This document shows positions 17,740-27,613 of a DNA stretch of 64,000 nt, piece by piece. The position numbers and the translations under genes are program-made. Within the stretch, counting starts at the first letter, position 1, and every line of letters begins with the position of its first letter. The notes under the pieces were generated by a model. It ran no database searches. It was not told the DNA's origin and worked only from the letters and a program-made list of their open reading frames with translations. The stretch lies in assembly GCF_009709615.1 (NCBI RefSeq), contig NZ_WJYA01000002.1:248001-312000 (forward strand), given 5' to 3'. This DNA is from Winogradskyella ouciana. GTDB lineage: Bacteria; Bacteroidota; Bacteroidia; Flavobacteriales; Flavobacteriaceae.

Positions 17740-18729
17740 ATGAAAAAAATAATTTTATATATCATATTTCTAACAATATCTTACGGTTATAGTCAGGAGT
17801 TGAATTTACCTGTTTGGACACAATATTTGGCAGATAACGATTTTGTTATTTCCCCTACTTATGCCGGTATTGGTGATAACCTAAAGATTAGAGCCAATGG
17901 GTTAACACAATGGGTAGGTATTAAAAATGCACCTGATAACCAATCTATCTATGCTGATTTTAGAATTTCTAATCGCTCAGGTGTGGGTGTTTCGGCATAT
18001 AATGATAAGAACGGAAATACACGTCAAAAAGGACTTAAACTATCATTTGCGCATCATTTGATTTTAGACTGGAAATCTAAACAATATTTGTCCCTAGGAC
18101 TATCTTATAACATCAACAACTTTAGAATAGATGTAGAAAATTTTAATACCACTTATGAAATTCCAATATTGGATCCGGCAATTAATGGAGACAGAGCCAT
18201 AAGCAATAATAATTTTGATGCTGGATTTCTATATAGATGGGATAATTTCTATTTCAGTGCCAACGCTAACAACCTAATATCCAAGGATACTGAGGATTTT
18301 ACTGGTGGCATTGAACCAAGACTTTTATTAAACTATCAACTTTATTCAGGTTATGTTTACACACCAAAACATAATAAGTATGTAGAATTTGAACCTTCAG
18401 TTTTCTTTCAGTTTTTTGATAGTGATAATAGATCTTCTACAGACATCAACTTTAAGTACAGAAAGTTCAATAGAGATGGAGATTATTATTGGATAGGTGC
18501 CTCATACCGTTTTCTTAATGACCAATTCTTTAATCCTTTAAACTTTGGCCCTATGGCAGGTATCTTAAATAACAAGCTTTACTTTGCCTATTCATACCAA
18601 TTAACGTTTAATGACTTATCTGGTTTTAATTCAGGTACACACGTTATTACAATTGGGCTGAACCTATTGCAAAGTGCAAGTAATTGTCCTTGTACAAAAG
18701 GTACTAGCCAGAGTTATTATAGATTATAA
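17740..18729 (+). CDS. PorP/SprF family T9SS outer-membrane protein
   Basis: A 329-residue protein with a signal peptide (about 1-19, ending GYSQ) and the family start pattern LPVWTQYLADNDFVISPTYAG, followed by alternating beta strands typical of an outer-membrane barrel (GVGVSAYND, LSLGLSYN, YFAYSYQLTF). It lacks the coiled coil seen in the 6813 gene. In Flavobacterium, SprF is needed for secretion of SprB and is encoded next to it; PorP plays a related part in Porphyromonas. This gene starts 22 nt after the adhesin stop, so it is probably co-transcribed and serves export or surface attachment of that adhesin. Confidence 0.9.
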   Translation: MKKIILYIIFLTISYGYSQELNLPVWTQYLADNDFVISPTYAGIGDNLKIRANGLTQWVGIKNAPDNQSIYADFRISNRSGVGVSAYNDKNGNTRQKGLKLSFAHHLILDWKSKQYLSLGLSYNINNFRIDVENFNTTYEIPILDPAINGDRAISNNNFDAGFLYRWDNFYFSANANNLISKDTEDFTGGIEPRLLLNYQLYSGYVYTPKHNKYVEFEPSVFFQFFDSDNRSSTDINFKYRKFNRDGDYYWIGASYRFLNDQFFNPLNFGPMAGILNNKLYFAYSYQLTFNDLSGFNSGTHVITIGLNLLQSASNCPCTKGTSQSYYRL

Positions 18730-18763
18730 AGTGAATTGTTTTTTGCCATAAACAATTTAATTC

Positions 18764-18797
18764 AAAAAGCAGATGTTTTAAAGGCATCTGCTTTTTT
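18764..18797 (+). terminator. Rho-independent terminator ending the adhesin unit
   Basis: AAAAGCAGATG and CATCTGCTTTT form an 11-bp hairpin with a 9-nt loop, followed by more T. It lies 35 nt past the PorP/SprF stop. Confidence 0.9.
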
Positions 18798-18907
18798 CGT
18801 TTGATTTACCTCTAAACAAATCAAATCAGCAACCATTATTATCATTTCAGTCAAACAGATTTCTATTTCAGAGTTATATTTTATCGTTAAAATAAAACAT
18901 TCAAACC

Positions 18908-19222
18908 ATGAAAAGCGATAAAAAGAAAAACAGTGATAAAAAGGAAAACAATGAAGATTATAATCCTGAAGTAACCATGGATGACGTTATTCATTTAGGA
19001 GAGCGCGTCAGCGAACAACGTAATGATAAACAAGGCGACGATGCTCAATTAGAAAGCAGGAAACGTGATGTAGATTTCACTGGCAAAGATTTAGATGTGC
19101 CAGGAAGAGACCTTCCTAAAGACAGAAACAAAACGAACCTTAAAGACGAAGAAAATCAACTGTATAGTCAAGGTAGTGGACATAACGATCACCTTGAAGA
19201 CGCAGAAAACAAACAAAAATAA
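18908..19222 (+). CDS. Small hydrophilic protein, probably disordered
   Basis: A 104-residue, highly charged protein rich in Lys, Asp, Glu and Asn, with no hydrophobic segment, no Cys and no recognisable domain. The N-terminus is a run of Lys/Asp/Asn (MKSDKKKNSDKKENNEDYN). Such composition resembles stress-related disordered proteins, but I do not recognise a family. It starts 178 bp after the adhesin-unit terminator and ends 6 nt before the next gene, so the two form a likely operon. Function unknown. Confidence 0.6.
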   Translation: MKSDKKKNSDKKENNEDYNPEVTMDDVIHLGERVSEQRNDKQGDDAQLESRKRDVDFTGKDLDVPGRDLPKDRNKTNLKDEENQLYSQGSGHNDHLEDAENKQK

Positions 19223-19228
19223 TTTAAT

Positions 19229-20059
19229 ATGCCATTTTTAACAAACGAAACAGAAACACAGAACATAGATATATTTTTCGAAGACTACGGTCATGGACAA
19301 CCCGTAATACTCATACACGGCTGGCCATTGAGCCATAGGGCTTGGGAACAGCAAATATGGGCGATCGCAGAAGCTGGCTTTAGATGTATCGCTTATGATC
19401 GAAGGGGATTTGGAAATTCATCAGCTCCGTTTAGGAGTTATGATTATTCTAGTCTTGCTTCAGACTTAAATGCCATTATTACACAATTAGAGCTCAAAGA
19501 TGTTGTGTTGGTAGGCTTCTCCATGGGAGGCGGTGAAGTTGTGAGGTACTGTACAGATTACGGTACTGATAACATAGCAAAAGCGGCTTTGATAAGTTCA
19601 ATTATTCCATTGGTAGCAAAAAAAGATGACAACCCAAATGGTGTGCCTAAAGAAGATCTAAATGGAATTATGAAAGCTTTGCAAGATGACCGTGTAGGTT
19701 TTCTTGAAGATTTCCATAAAAATTTCTACAACTATTCTGAAGATAATGAAACAGTAAGCAAAGCACATTTGCATTACGATTGGACCATAGCATCGCACGC
19801 TTCACCAATCGCAACCATACAAGCAGCAAAAGCTTGGGCTGAAACGGATTTTAGACCTGAGTTAAAAAATGTCGATGTACCAACGTTAATTGTTCATGGA
19901 GATGCAGACAATATAGTTCCGAAAGAAACTTCGGGAGACCAAGCTGCGGAAAGCATTTCTAACAATACTTACGAAGTCATAAAAAATGGACCTCACGGTC
20001 TTAATATTACTCACAAAGATGAGTTGAATGAGACCCTACTGAAATTTTTAAAATCATAA
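19229..20059 (+). CDS. Alpha/beta hydrolase, non-haem haloperoxidase type
   Basis: A 276-residue cytoplasmic alpha/beta hydrolase. It has the oxyanion loop HGWPLS (30-35), the nucleophile elbow GFSMGG (96-101, Ser98), the acid in VHGDADNIVP (near 225) and the base in NGPHG (near 254). The family arrangement YDRRGFGNS followed by GFSMGGGEVVRY is typical of non-haem chloroperoxidase or arylesterase-like enzymes, which act as esterases or perhydrolases without a metal. It lies 6 nt after the small charged protein, suggesting a stress-linked operon. The natural substrate cannot be inferred. Confidence 0.85.
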   Translation: MPFLTNETETQNIDIFFEDYGHGQPVILIHGWPLSHRAWEQQIWAIAEAGFRCIAYDRRGFGNSSAPFRSYDYSSLASDLNAIITQLELKDVVLVGFSMGGGEVVRYCTDYGTDNIAKAALISSIIPLVAKKDDNPNGVPKEDLNGIMKALQDDRVGFLEDFHKNFYNYSEDNETVSKAHLHYDWTIASHASPIATIQAAKAWAETDFRPELKNVDVPTLIVHGDADNIVPKETSGDQAAESISNNTYEVIKNGPHGLNITHKDELNETLLKFLKS

Positions 20060-20072
20060 ACTATTATCGAAA

Positions 20073-20109
20073 AGTAAAAAGGAGATACAAATTGTATCTC
20101 CTTTTTTTA
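20073..20109. terminator. Bidirectional terminator between convergent genes
   Basis: AAAAAGGAGATACAA and TTGTATCTCCTTTTT form a perfect hairpin. T-runs on both sides allow it to end the plus-strand hydrolase transcript and the minus-strand DUF4251 transcript (stop at 20142). Confidence 0.88.
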
Positions 20110-20141
20110 TTCTAAAATGTCCGTTTAACTACATCAGTAAA

Positions 20142-20693
20142 TTAAATCTTTTCAATGTCTCCATTGTATTGTATCGTGGTTCTGTTAGACCCGTAAATTG
20201 CCACATTAGCCTTTTTACTAGGGTATAGAAGCATTTTTACGTTAAATTGCTCTGTAGCATTTCTAACTTTAAAACTTATAGTGATAGTTTTCTTTTTGTC
20301 ATTCTCAGACACACTGTATTCTTCTATAATATTATCAAACTTTATACTAGTATCATTGTCATCTGCATAAGATGCTGTTCTTAATTCGCCAAAATAGGAT
20401 AGTTTAGCTTCTGCGGAATCTTGACGTATTTCAAGAAAATCGTTATTAGCACTAAGGGAAAATCGACCATTAGCATTTTCTGTTTGACGCATTAAAGCAT
20501 TAGTGATCGTAATAACATCATTAGTTTGAAAAGGATAAGCCGTTTGTGCATCAAACCTAATTGCTTTTGTAGCCACCATGGTTTTTAAATCACTAAAAGC
20601 TCTGGCTTCAGCCGCAAGTTCGGCTTCATTTTTAGAACTACCACAGTTAAAAATCAATAAGGCAATAGCACCTATTAAGAATCTAGTTTTCAT
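20142..20693 (-). CDS. DUF4251 lipoprotein
   Basis: A 183-residue protein with a lipoprotein signal (LLIFNCGSS, Cys17 as the lipidation site). The body has the DUF4251 pattern: RFDAQTAYPFQTNDVITITNALM, a LSYFGELRTASY segment and I-x-F-D-N. DUF4251 proteins are widespread in Bacteroidota, small and beta-rich, and their role is unknown. It is probably anchored in the periplasmic leaflet or outer membrane. It stands alone, ending at a shared bidirectional terminator. Confidence 0.75.
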   Translation of the reverse strand: MKTRFLIGAIALLIFNCGSSKNEAELAAEARAFSDLKTMVATKAIRFDAQTAYPFQTNDVITITNALMRQTENANGRFSLSANNDFLEIRQDSAEAKLSYFGELRTASYADDNDTSIKFDNIIEEYSVSENDKKKTITISFKVRNATEQFNVKMLLYPSKKANVAIYGSNRTTIQYNGDIEKI

Positions 20694-20939
20694 AATTTTA
20701 AAGATACTATTTAATAGTATTTTATTCTACCAAAAATCTGTTAATTCTTTAATCACTTCAACAAGATTTTTTATGAGTTTTTCAACTTGTAAAGTTATTC
20801 TCCAATCCTTTTTTTATTGATATAAAATAGTCTTTTTATCGATGATATATTATGGATTAATCAATTCATAGGATTTATCTTCAATTAGTCGATTAATGTC
20901 ATTTAATCATCAATAAATAATTAAATTTCAATGCTCTAA

Positions 20940-21812
20940 ATGAATAAACTTAAAATAATATGGCTAGTTAAAATCTGTGCCTTCACCGTTTTCTTGGGAA
21001 GAGCCTATCAGTTATATTTTTTCGGTGCTCCGTTTAGAGCCATTCTATGGGATGAGAGTTTATTGACTCCCATTGTTGAAGGATTGTCTAATTATTCTTG
21101 GCAAGATTACGCGACCAGTTCTAGAGTAAATATCTGGATAAATGGTTTTACTAAGATCTGCAGTTTAATGTTTCTGCTTGCTGCAATAATTAGTCTTTTC
21201 TGGGATAAAATTGGTTACAAAAGGTTAAAGCAAACCATTGTAAGTTTGGCCTTATTCGTTCTGTTTTTTATTGGCATATGTATGGTAAAAGACAAAAACT
21301 ACGAGTATTTGTTATTTTTTGAATTGTTCATACAATTTGCGGCACCAATTTTATTGTTATTAAATATTAGATTAGATATAATTGAAAACAAAAAGGTGAT
21401 CAATGGCTTAAAAATTGCTATTGCATGCACATTTATAGCACATGGTCTTTTTGCAATGGGACTGATTTATCTGCCTGGATATTTTGTGGATATGACCATT
21501 AAGATATTAGGACTAAGTGAATCTCAAGCTACTACATTTTTGTATGTAGCTGGTATTTTGGACTTAGTGATGTCAGTTTTAATTTTTATACCTAAACTAT
21601 CAAAATATGCATTGTGGTATATGGTGTTTTGGGGATTGACTACAGCATTTGCAAGATTATTTGCAGGTTTTAGTTCAGACTTTATAGCATCATCACTACA
21701 TGCTAGTGTTTATTTAGTTGTTTATAGACTATCACACGGACTTTTGCCTTTGCTAGTCTTGATTATGGAAAAAAAATTGAAAAAAGAAAAATTACCTACT
21801 AATGAAAACTAA
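20940..21812 (+). CDS. Multi-pass membrane protein of unknown function
   Basis: A 290-residue inner-membrane protein with about seven hydrophobic segments (starting near residues 8, 72, 96, 122, 155, 196 and 220, with one more near 260). Charged residues are confined to loops and to a basic C-terminal tail (MEKKLKKEKLP). I recognise no transporter or enzyme motif. Its 3' end overlaps the next gene by 11 nt, so it is translationally coupled to the exported phosphoesterase at 21802. The pairing suggests a shared process at the envelope, but no function can be given. Confidence 0.7.
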   Translation: MNKLKIIWLVKICAFTVFLGRAYQLYFFGAPFRAILWDESLLTPIVEGLSNYSWQDYATSSRVNIWINGFTKICSLMFLLAAIISLFWDKIGYKRLKQTIVSLALFVLFFIGICMVKDKNYEYLLFFELFIQFAAPILLLLNIRLDIIENKKVINGLKIAIACTFIAHGLFAMGLIYLPGYFVDMTIKILGLSESQATTFLYVAGILDLVMSVLIFIPKLSKYALWYMVFWGLTTAFARLFAGFSSDFIASSLHASVYLVVYRLSHGLLPLLVLIMEKKLKKEKLPTNEN

Positions 21813-24800
21813 ATTACTTTTAACAAAGCTATTGTTTCTAATCATGTGTTGTGCTTATGCCAGCAATGGTAGATACCGTCTTATATTGGTCGATGACCCT
21901 GCCACTACAATTACCATTGGCTGGGACCAAGATACAGGCACAAATCCTGTTGTGCATTATGATACTGTAGATCACGGTGTTGACCATACTTTGTATACTT
22001 TTTCGCAAACTGTAGATAGAGCAATTGTATATAAGGACATGGACAATAGATTTGTACGCTTATCTGGATTAACTCCAAATACAAACTATTACTTCGTAAT
22101 AAATGATAGTGAAGGTACAAGTCAAAGGTTTTGGTTTAGAACTGCTCCAAATGATAATAGCAGACTATCAATTATAGCAGGAGGAGATTCTAGAAACAAT
22201 AGAACTCCTAGACGTGCAGCAAATTTATTGGTCAGCAAATTAAAGCCACATGCCGTTTTATTTGGTGGAGATATGACAGACGACAGTACCGATTTAGAAT
22301 GGAAAAAGTGGTTTGATGATTGGCAAGATACCATAGCGAGTGACGGAAGAATGTTTCCTATTGTGCCTACACGTGGAAATCATGAAGACCCTACGGACGT
22401 TTATAATTTGTTTGATACTCCCAATGCAGACTCATATTATGCCATCACATTTGGAAACGATCTATTTAGAACCTATACGCTTAATTCCGAGATTTCTGTT
22501 TTTGGAGATCAGTTAACATGGCTTCAAAATGATTTGGACTCTCCTGCTGGTACAAATGCCACGTGGAAAGCTGCTCAATATCATAGACCAATGCGCCCTC
22601 ATACGGCCAATTCTGATAAACCAAACAATAATACGCTTTATGACGCATGGGCAGAATTATTTTATGATGAGGATGTGCGATTGGTTATAGACTGCGATTC
22701 TCATATGTCTAAAACAACCTGGCCTATAAGGCCGTCATCAGAAATTGGTAATGATGAAGGTTTTGTTGTTGATCATAGCAATGGAACCGTTTATGCTGGG
22801 GAAGGTTGTTGGGGAGCACCTCTAAGAGACAATAATGATGATAAAAGCTGGACAAGAAACTCTGGAAGTTTTAATCAATTTAAACTCATTTTTGTTGAAC
22901 CTTCAAAAATTGAACTGAGAACCATAAAAGTTGACAATGCTGGTGTCGTAGGTGAAGTTAGTAATACAGACCCTTTTACGTTGCCTCTTAATCTCGATGT
23001 ATTTTCACCTCCAACAGGCGCTGTAGTAACGATTAACAACAGCAATGATGTTGTTTGTCCAGCTGCAGGAATTCCTTGTGAAGATGGTGATGCAGACACT
23101 ATTTTTGATGAAGAAGACGGCTCTTGTAATTGTACAGGCTTTAGTTCTTATGATAATACAGTTTTTATGGCAGAAGTTTCTGCATCTAGTGATGATGCTG
23201 AAGAAAAAGTTGGTTCAGGAAGTGTAAGTACAAGTAGTAGTGATTTAGAATTGGTTTTTGATGGCGATGACCAAATTATTGGAGTTCGTTTTAATAATGT
23301 GGAAATTCCCGAAAGCGCTTCGGTTATAAGAGCTTATATTCAATTTTCAACCGATGAAAGACTTTCGACCCAGCCGACAACCAATTTAACCATTCATGGT
23401 GAATTAGCTGCTAACAGTAGTACATTTACCTCTGCAACAAATAATATTTCATCTCGAACTACCACGAGCAATTCAACACCTTGGAGTGATTTGGAAGCTT
23501 GGGGCTCAATCGACAATGTCGGATATTATCAAAGAACACCAGATCTTAGTGATGAAATGAACGAAATTATAGCCTTACCTGGTTGGGTACAGGGTAATCC
23601 AATAACATTTATTATTTCTGGTACTGGCGAACGTGTTGCAAATGCCTATGAAGATAGTGGACCTGCGCCAAAGTTGGTCGTATTGTTTGATACAGATTGT
23701 CCTTTGGGTGATATACAGCTGGGCGCAACAAACATGTGCGATGATACCAATGACACCTACTCTCAGGATATTGTGGTGACTTATCAAAATGCACCTTCTA
23801 CAGGTACACTAAATGTAAATGGTCAAGCCTTTCCTATTACAACTAGTCCACAGATTGTAACTCTAACAGGTTTAGATGCGGATGGGTTTGAGGTTGATGT
23901 TGAAGCATTTTTTAGCGATGTACCAACATGCAAAATTTCTAAGAATGACTTTTATGAAGCACCAAGTGCTTGCAGTAATGGTGGCATACCAGATAACACA
24001 CCAGATGATAATTTAAACTTAGCCTTATTGCCAGATGCCACTGTTAGAGGTAGTGTTAGCGGTGGTAGAGGAACGCCAGATGAAATCTTATACGACCCAT
24101 CAATTAACGATTATTTTATTACTTCTGATTATAACGAATATGGTCTTGATTTTAATGCAGTTTTAGAAGCATCTATAGACCCAGATGATGGTATGAAATG
24201 GCAGGTAAACTGGACAAACGTAAAATATATTAATTACATAACATTTGGAGGTGTTTATACCACCAATAATCAAGAACAACCAAATACATTATGGAGAATC
24301 AGTTATCGTCGTGACGGTGTATGGATAACACACGCAGAAGGCGTAGGTGGTTGGATTGATGGCGGCATATATGAATGGGGAGGCGCTTCGTTTAACCCTA
24401 TTGAGGCGGATGCCTTAAGAGTTCAATTGTATAGTGATGGCTTTAATGAGCTGAAAAGCACCCATCTTAGAGCACGTGGTGGTGTTTCTAATAATGTTGA
24501 TGATAGTGCAACTACTCCAAAAGCGACGTTAATACAATATTTAGCTCCTGGCAATAGCTGTGGAGTTACAGTTCCTTCTGGTTCTATTTTGTATTGTGGT
24601 GGTGATTGGATATACAGTGACGGCCCAGATGAGACTTCGGGAAGTTTAAATACAATTATTGCAGATGGTACATATACTGTTGATGCCGACAAGGAAGTTG
24701 AAGTAAACAATCTTGAAATATATAGTGGCGCAACCGTAATTGTAAAAGAAGGAGCCAGTCTAATGGTAAAAGGTAACCTTACTAACAACGGAACGCTCCA

Positions 24801-26190
24801 ATTAGAATCCATTTCTAGTAAATATTCTAGTTTAATCGTAGACGGCACTAGTACTGGCAACGTGATTTATATGCGACATGTTAATAATGCAGCTGGTGCA
24901 GGTACAACAACCGCTGCTAACGACTTAATTAGTGCACCTGTAACTGGTGAGACCTTTGGGGCATTTAGAGCTGCTAATCCTAATATACTATCCGGTACTA
25001 TTGGTGGTAATCCAGCATTTTTATTTGGTCCTTTTGATACATCAACCGTAAGCTTTGTAAATTACTCTTCAGCAGATGACAGTAGTGTCCTAGCTGGTGG
25101 CAGAGGCTACAGGTCAGGATCGACTGATGGTGGCACTTATACGTTCAATGGAGTTGTTGAAACAGCTTCTGTTGATGTACCTGTAGTGGCTGGAGGTGCA
25201 AGTAATTGGAATCTTATAGGAAATCCATACCCAAGTTATTTAAAAGTCCAAGAATTTTTAAACAATGTGGCTAATTCTGGGTTAATTGATGAAAATGCTG
25301 TTGGAATTTATGGTTATGACGGTACCGCTGCTGACGGCTGGACAATTTATAATTTGGCAACCACAAACGCCACAACAGTCATTGCACCTGGTCAAGGATT
25401 TTTTATAGACGCTGAAGCTTCAGGTAATATTTCTTTTACTCCTAGTATGAGAAGTAAAGGATCTGATGATGATTTTATAGCTGGTCGAAATGCAAGCCCA
25501 CTCACCTACTTTAAGCTCAAAGCAACTACGAATAATAATTCTTATCATACAGATTTTTATTTCAATGATAATGCAAGCTTAGGCTTAGATCCTGGTTATG
25601 ATGCAGCTATTTGGAATGAGACTCCACCAAGTTTTGCACTGTATTCAAATTTGGTGCAAGAGAACACAGGTGTACCAATGGCCTTGCAAGCATTAAATAC
25701 TAATGACTTATCTGATGTTGTTATTCCTTTGGGTGTTAATGCTAATGCTAACGAGGACTTAACTTTTAGTATTCTAGAATCTACACTTTCTGGTAATGTA
25801 GAAGTTTATCTTGAAGATTCTGAAACCAATACTATTGTATTATTGAATTCTGGAGATTATGTATTTACACCGTCAACCAATATATCTGGTACTGGGCGTT
25901 TTTACCTACGCTTCAACTCAAATGTTCTAGGAACTACAGATCAACTATTAGAGCAACTGAAAATCTACACTAACTCTATTGAAAATACCATTGTAATTAG
26001 TGGGCAATTGTTAAGTGAAACAGATTTTAAGCTTTATGATATTAATGGAAGGATTGTTAGCTCTACTGAATTAGATATAAATACTAATAGGCAATCAATA
26101 GATGTTTCAAAGTTAAGCTCAGGTATATATATTGTTGAATTGTTGTCAACTACAAATGAGAAACGAATACAAAAACTTATAATACACTAA
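21802..26190 (+). CDS. T9SS-exported metallophosphoesterase, multidomain
   Basis: A 1462-residue secreted protein. After a signal peptide (about 1-20) comes a fibronectin-like N-domain (about 25-115), then a calcineurin-like phosphoesterase core of the purple acid phosphatase type: GGDSRNN (near 127), GGDMTDD (near 155), GNHED (near 193), QYHRPM (near 260) and DSHMS (near 299). Then follow a beta-sandwich region (about 445-630), a YSQ-type Ig-like module (about 640-715), a discoidin-like module starting NLALLP (about 735-905), a C-terminal beta-rich shared region, and a type A sorting domain (LYDINGRIV, LSSGIYIVEL, KLIIH). It probably releases phosphate or cleaves phosphodiesters outside the cell. 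Several modules recur in the 27614 protein in another order. Confidence 0.85.
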   Translation: MKTKLLLTKLLFLIMCCAYASNGRYRLILVDDPATTITIGWDQDTGTNPVVHYDTVDHGVDHTLYTFSQTVDRAIVYKDMDNRFVRLSGLTPNTNYYFVINDSEGTSQRFWFRTAPNDNSRLSIIAGGDSRNNRTPRRAANLLVSKLKPHAVLFGGDMTDDSTDLEWKKWFDDWQDTIASDGRMFPIVPTRGNHEDPTDVYNLFDTPNADSYYAITFGNDLFRTYTLNSEISVFGDQLTWLQNDLDSPAGTNATWKAAQYHRPMRPHTANSDKPNNNTLYDAWAELFYDEDVRLVIDCDSHMSKTTWPIRPSSEIGNDEGFVVDHSNGTVYAGEGCWGAPLRDNNDDKSWTRNSGSFNQFKLIFVEPSKIELRTIKVDNAGVVGEVSNTDPFTLPLNLDVFSPPTGAVVTINNSNDVVCPAAGIPCEDGDADTIFDEEDGSCNCTGFSSYDNTVFMAEVSASSDDAEEKVGSGSVSTSSSDLELVFDGDDQIIGVRFNNVEIPESASVIRAYIQFSTDERLSTQPTTNLTIHGELAANSSTFTSATNNISSRTTTSNSTPWSDLEAWGSIDNVGYYQRTPDLSDEMNEIIALPGWVQGNPITFIISGTGERVANAYEDSGPAPKLVVLFDTDCPLGDIQLGATNMCDDTNDTYSQDIVVTYQNAPSTGTLNVNGQAFPITTSPQIVTLTGLDADGFEVDVEAFFSDVPTCKISKNDFYEAPSACSNGGIPDNTPDDNLNLALLPDATVRGSVSGGRGTPDEILYDPSINDYFITSDYNEYGLDFNAVLEASIDPDDGMKWQVNWTNVKYINYITFGGVYTTNNQEQPNTLWRISYRRDGVWITHAEGVGGWIDGGIYEWGGASFNPIEADALRVQLYSDGFNELKSTHLRARGGVSNNVDDSATTPKATLIQYLAPGNSCGVTVPSGSILYCGGDWIYSDGPDETSGSLNTIIADGTYTVDADKEVEVNNLEIYSGATVIVKEGASLMVKGNLTNNGTLQLESISSKYSSLIVDGTSTGNVIYMRHVNNAAGAGTTTAANDLISAPVTGETFGAFRAANPNILSGTIGGNPAFLFGPFDTSTVSFVNYSSADDSSVLAGGRGYRSGSTDGGTYTFNGVVETASVDVPVVAGGASNWNLIGNPYPSYLKVQEFLNNVANSGLIDENAVGIYGYDGTAADGWTIYNLATTNATTVIAPGQGFFIDAEASGNISFTPSMRSKGSDDDFIAGRNASPLTYFKLKATTNNNSYHTDFYFNDNASLGLDPGYDAAIWNETPPSFALYSNLVQENTGVPMALQALNTNDLSDVVIPLGVNANANEDLTFSILESTLSGNVEVYLEDSETNTIVLLNSGDYVFTPSTNISGTGRFYLRFNSNVLGTTDQLLEQLKIYTNSIENTIVISGQLLSETDFKLYDINGRIVSSTELDINTNRQSIDVSKLSSGIYIVELLSTTNEKRIQKLIIH

Positions 26191-26191
26191 T

Positions 26192-26228
26192 TAAAAAAGC
26201 GTACTTAAACAGTACGCTTTTTTTTTGC
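26192..26228. terminator. Bidirectional terminator
   Basis: AAAAAAGCGTACT, a 5-nt loop and AGTACGCTTTTTT form a perfect stem with T-runs in both directions. It serves the phosphoesterase gene (stop 26190) and the convergent lipocalin-like gene (stop 26266). Confidence 0.9.
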
Positions 26229-26265
26229 AAAACCAATCAAATCATCATCAATCCAATCATTATTG

Positions 26266-26772
26266 TTATTCTCTTTTGAGTCTGAATTTTATTTTTAATT
26301 TTTTATACCATTCAGGCTTTTTTCCATTGGGATAGGTTTCATCATACATCACCAATTCTAAAGCATCATCTACTAACTTCATTCGATAATATTGCTGACC
26401 ACCCTCAAACCCAGGAACTTTAGCTATATCTGCTGTTGTGCTAATAATGTTGTCTTCAATAGAGTAGCTTCCAGTATTAAAAACGAGACTCCTAAAGGCA
26501 TTGATTATTTCTTCATTTTCTGGTTTTGATAAATCTTTGAAAGGCTTTCGTTGCTGCATTCTGGGGTTATACATTAAAGCATAATTTTCATCAGTGAATA
26601 TAAAGCGTCCATGATCATTTTCTTTCATAATATATGTGGTGTCTTTATACTCATAATGGATTTCATATAGTTTCCAAGATCCTTTGATCTTATCGACTAA
26701 GTCTTCTTGAGATATTAATACACATGGTATTAGAAACAAAAGCAACAGGATAGACTTATTTAGTATTTTCAT
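26266..26772 (-). CDS. Secreted lipocalin-like protein
   Basis: A 168-residue protein. I chose the ATG at 26772 because it starts a clean signal peptide (MKILNKSILLLLFLIPCVLIS) and avoids overlap with the upstream gene; a start at 26802 would add ten residues. The mature part begins DLVDKIKGSWKLYEIHYEY, the G-x-W pattern of lipocalin-like domains, followed by beta strands such as GRFIFTDENYALMY. Such proteins bind small hydrophobic molecules, but the ligand is unknown. It lies 10 nt after the M23 peptidase-like gene, so the pair is probably an operon. Confidence 0.65.
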   Translation of the reverse strand: MKILNKSILLLLFLIPCVLISQEDLVDKIKGSWKLYEIHYEYKDTTYIMKENDHGRFIFTDENYALMYNPRMQQRKPFKDLSKPENEEIINAFRSLVFNTGSYSIEDNIISTTADIAKVPGFEGGQQYYRMKLVDDALELVMYDETYPNGKKPEWYKKLKIKFRLKRE

Positions 26773-26782
26773 AGCATTAATT

Positions 26783-27385
26783 TTAATAAGGCATAGCTTC
26801 ATAAGGTGTATAAGACTCTAGACTATTGGGATTAGGGTCAGTATTATTAAAAGTAACAGGTATAGACTGATAAGGATACTCCCATCCATTAGAAGAAGTA
26901 ACCACAAAATGTAAATGAGGATAGCCTGCCAAACCTGTAGCACCGCTATAACCAATAAGTTGACCTTTGGTTACAACGTCGCCAACTTCTACTTCTGAAC
27001 CGTCATTCGTTATATGCATATACTGCACATAGATATCACCTGTTTTTATCACAATCAGATTATTGGGAAAGTTATAATCAACACCATTTTCAACAACATA
27101 GATAACTTCGCCTCCTATACTAGCAGTAATTTCAGAACCAATAGGCATATTAAAATCAACAGCATACTGGTCTGGTCTTCCAACACCATGATATGAAGAG
27201 CTGCAGGCGCTTAAACCAGTATCATAGGTTTTTCCGACAGGAAAAGGAAGCACAAAATTTGATGCTGCCCAATCTGGAAATAATGAACTTGGACAAGCTA
27301 AAGAACCAAAATCATCTTGCATGCTATCATTTGCTACACAATTAATAAAAGTTAGGTATATAAAAATGCAAAGTACTTTCTTCAT
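26783..27385 (-). CDS. M23 family peptidase-like lipoprotein
   Basis: A 200-residue protein. The start at 27385 gives a lipoprotein signal with Cys16 (LTFINC); the longer reading from 27439 hides it. The M23 (lysostaphin/LytM) fold is clear from QYAVDFNMPIGSEI (73-86), QYMHI (121-125), GDVVTKGQLIGYSGATG (135-151) and HLHF (157-160). Zinc ligands in M23 enzymes are H-x3-D plus the first His of HxH; here Asp77 and His157 and 159 are present but the position four before Asp77 is Gln73, with His66 a few residues earlier. It may be an active endopeptidase using His66 or a degenerate relative. Probable role: peptidoglycan or peptide cleavage at the envelope. Confidence 0.75.
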   Translation of the reverse strand: MKKVLCIFIYLTFINCVANDSMQDDFGSLACPSSLFPDWAASNFVLPFPVGKTYDTGLSACSSSYHGVGRPDQYAVDFNMPIGSEITASIGGEVIYVVENGVDYNFPNNLIVIKTGDIYVQYMHITNDGSEVEVGDVVTKGQLIGYSGATGLAGYPHLHFVVTSSNGWEYPYQSIPVTFNNTDPNPNSLESYTPYEAMPY

Positions 27386-27556
27386 AATCTTAAAATATTG
27401 ACTCAATATCAGTATAATATGGCTTACTAGCGCAAGCACTTTGATTGGTAACCGTTAACAATAATTATATTTTACATATAGCTTTCACTCTTAATCCTAT
27501 TTTACTGATTCCCATTTGATTACAGTCAACGTTTTTAATTAACCTTTATCGATTTG

Positions 27557-27589
27557 TTTGATTAGTTATTCATAATAAGATTACTTTAG
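27557..27589 (+). promoter_or_regulatory. Probable promoter for the 27614 gene
   Basis: TTTG at 27557-27560, 21 bp, then TACTTTAG at 27582-27589, one base from TAnnTTTG. The leader before ATG 27614 would be about 20 nt. Confidence 0.55.
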
Positions 27590-27613
27590 TACTGCTATTA
27601 ATTAATACATCTA

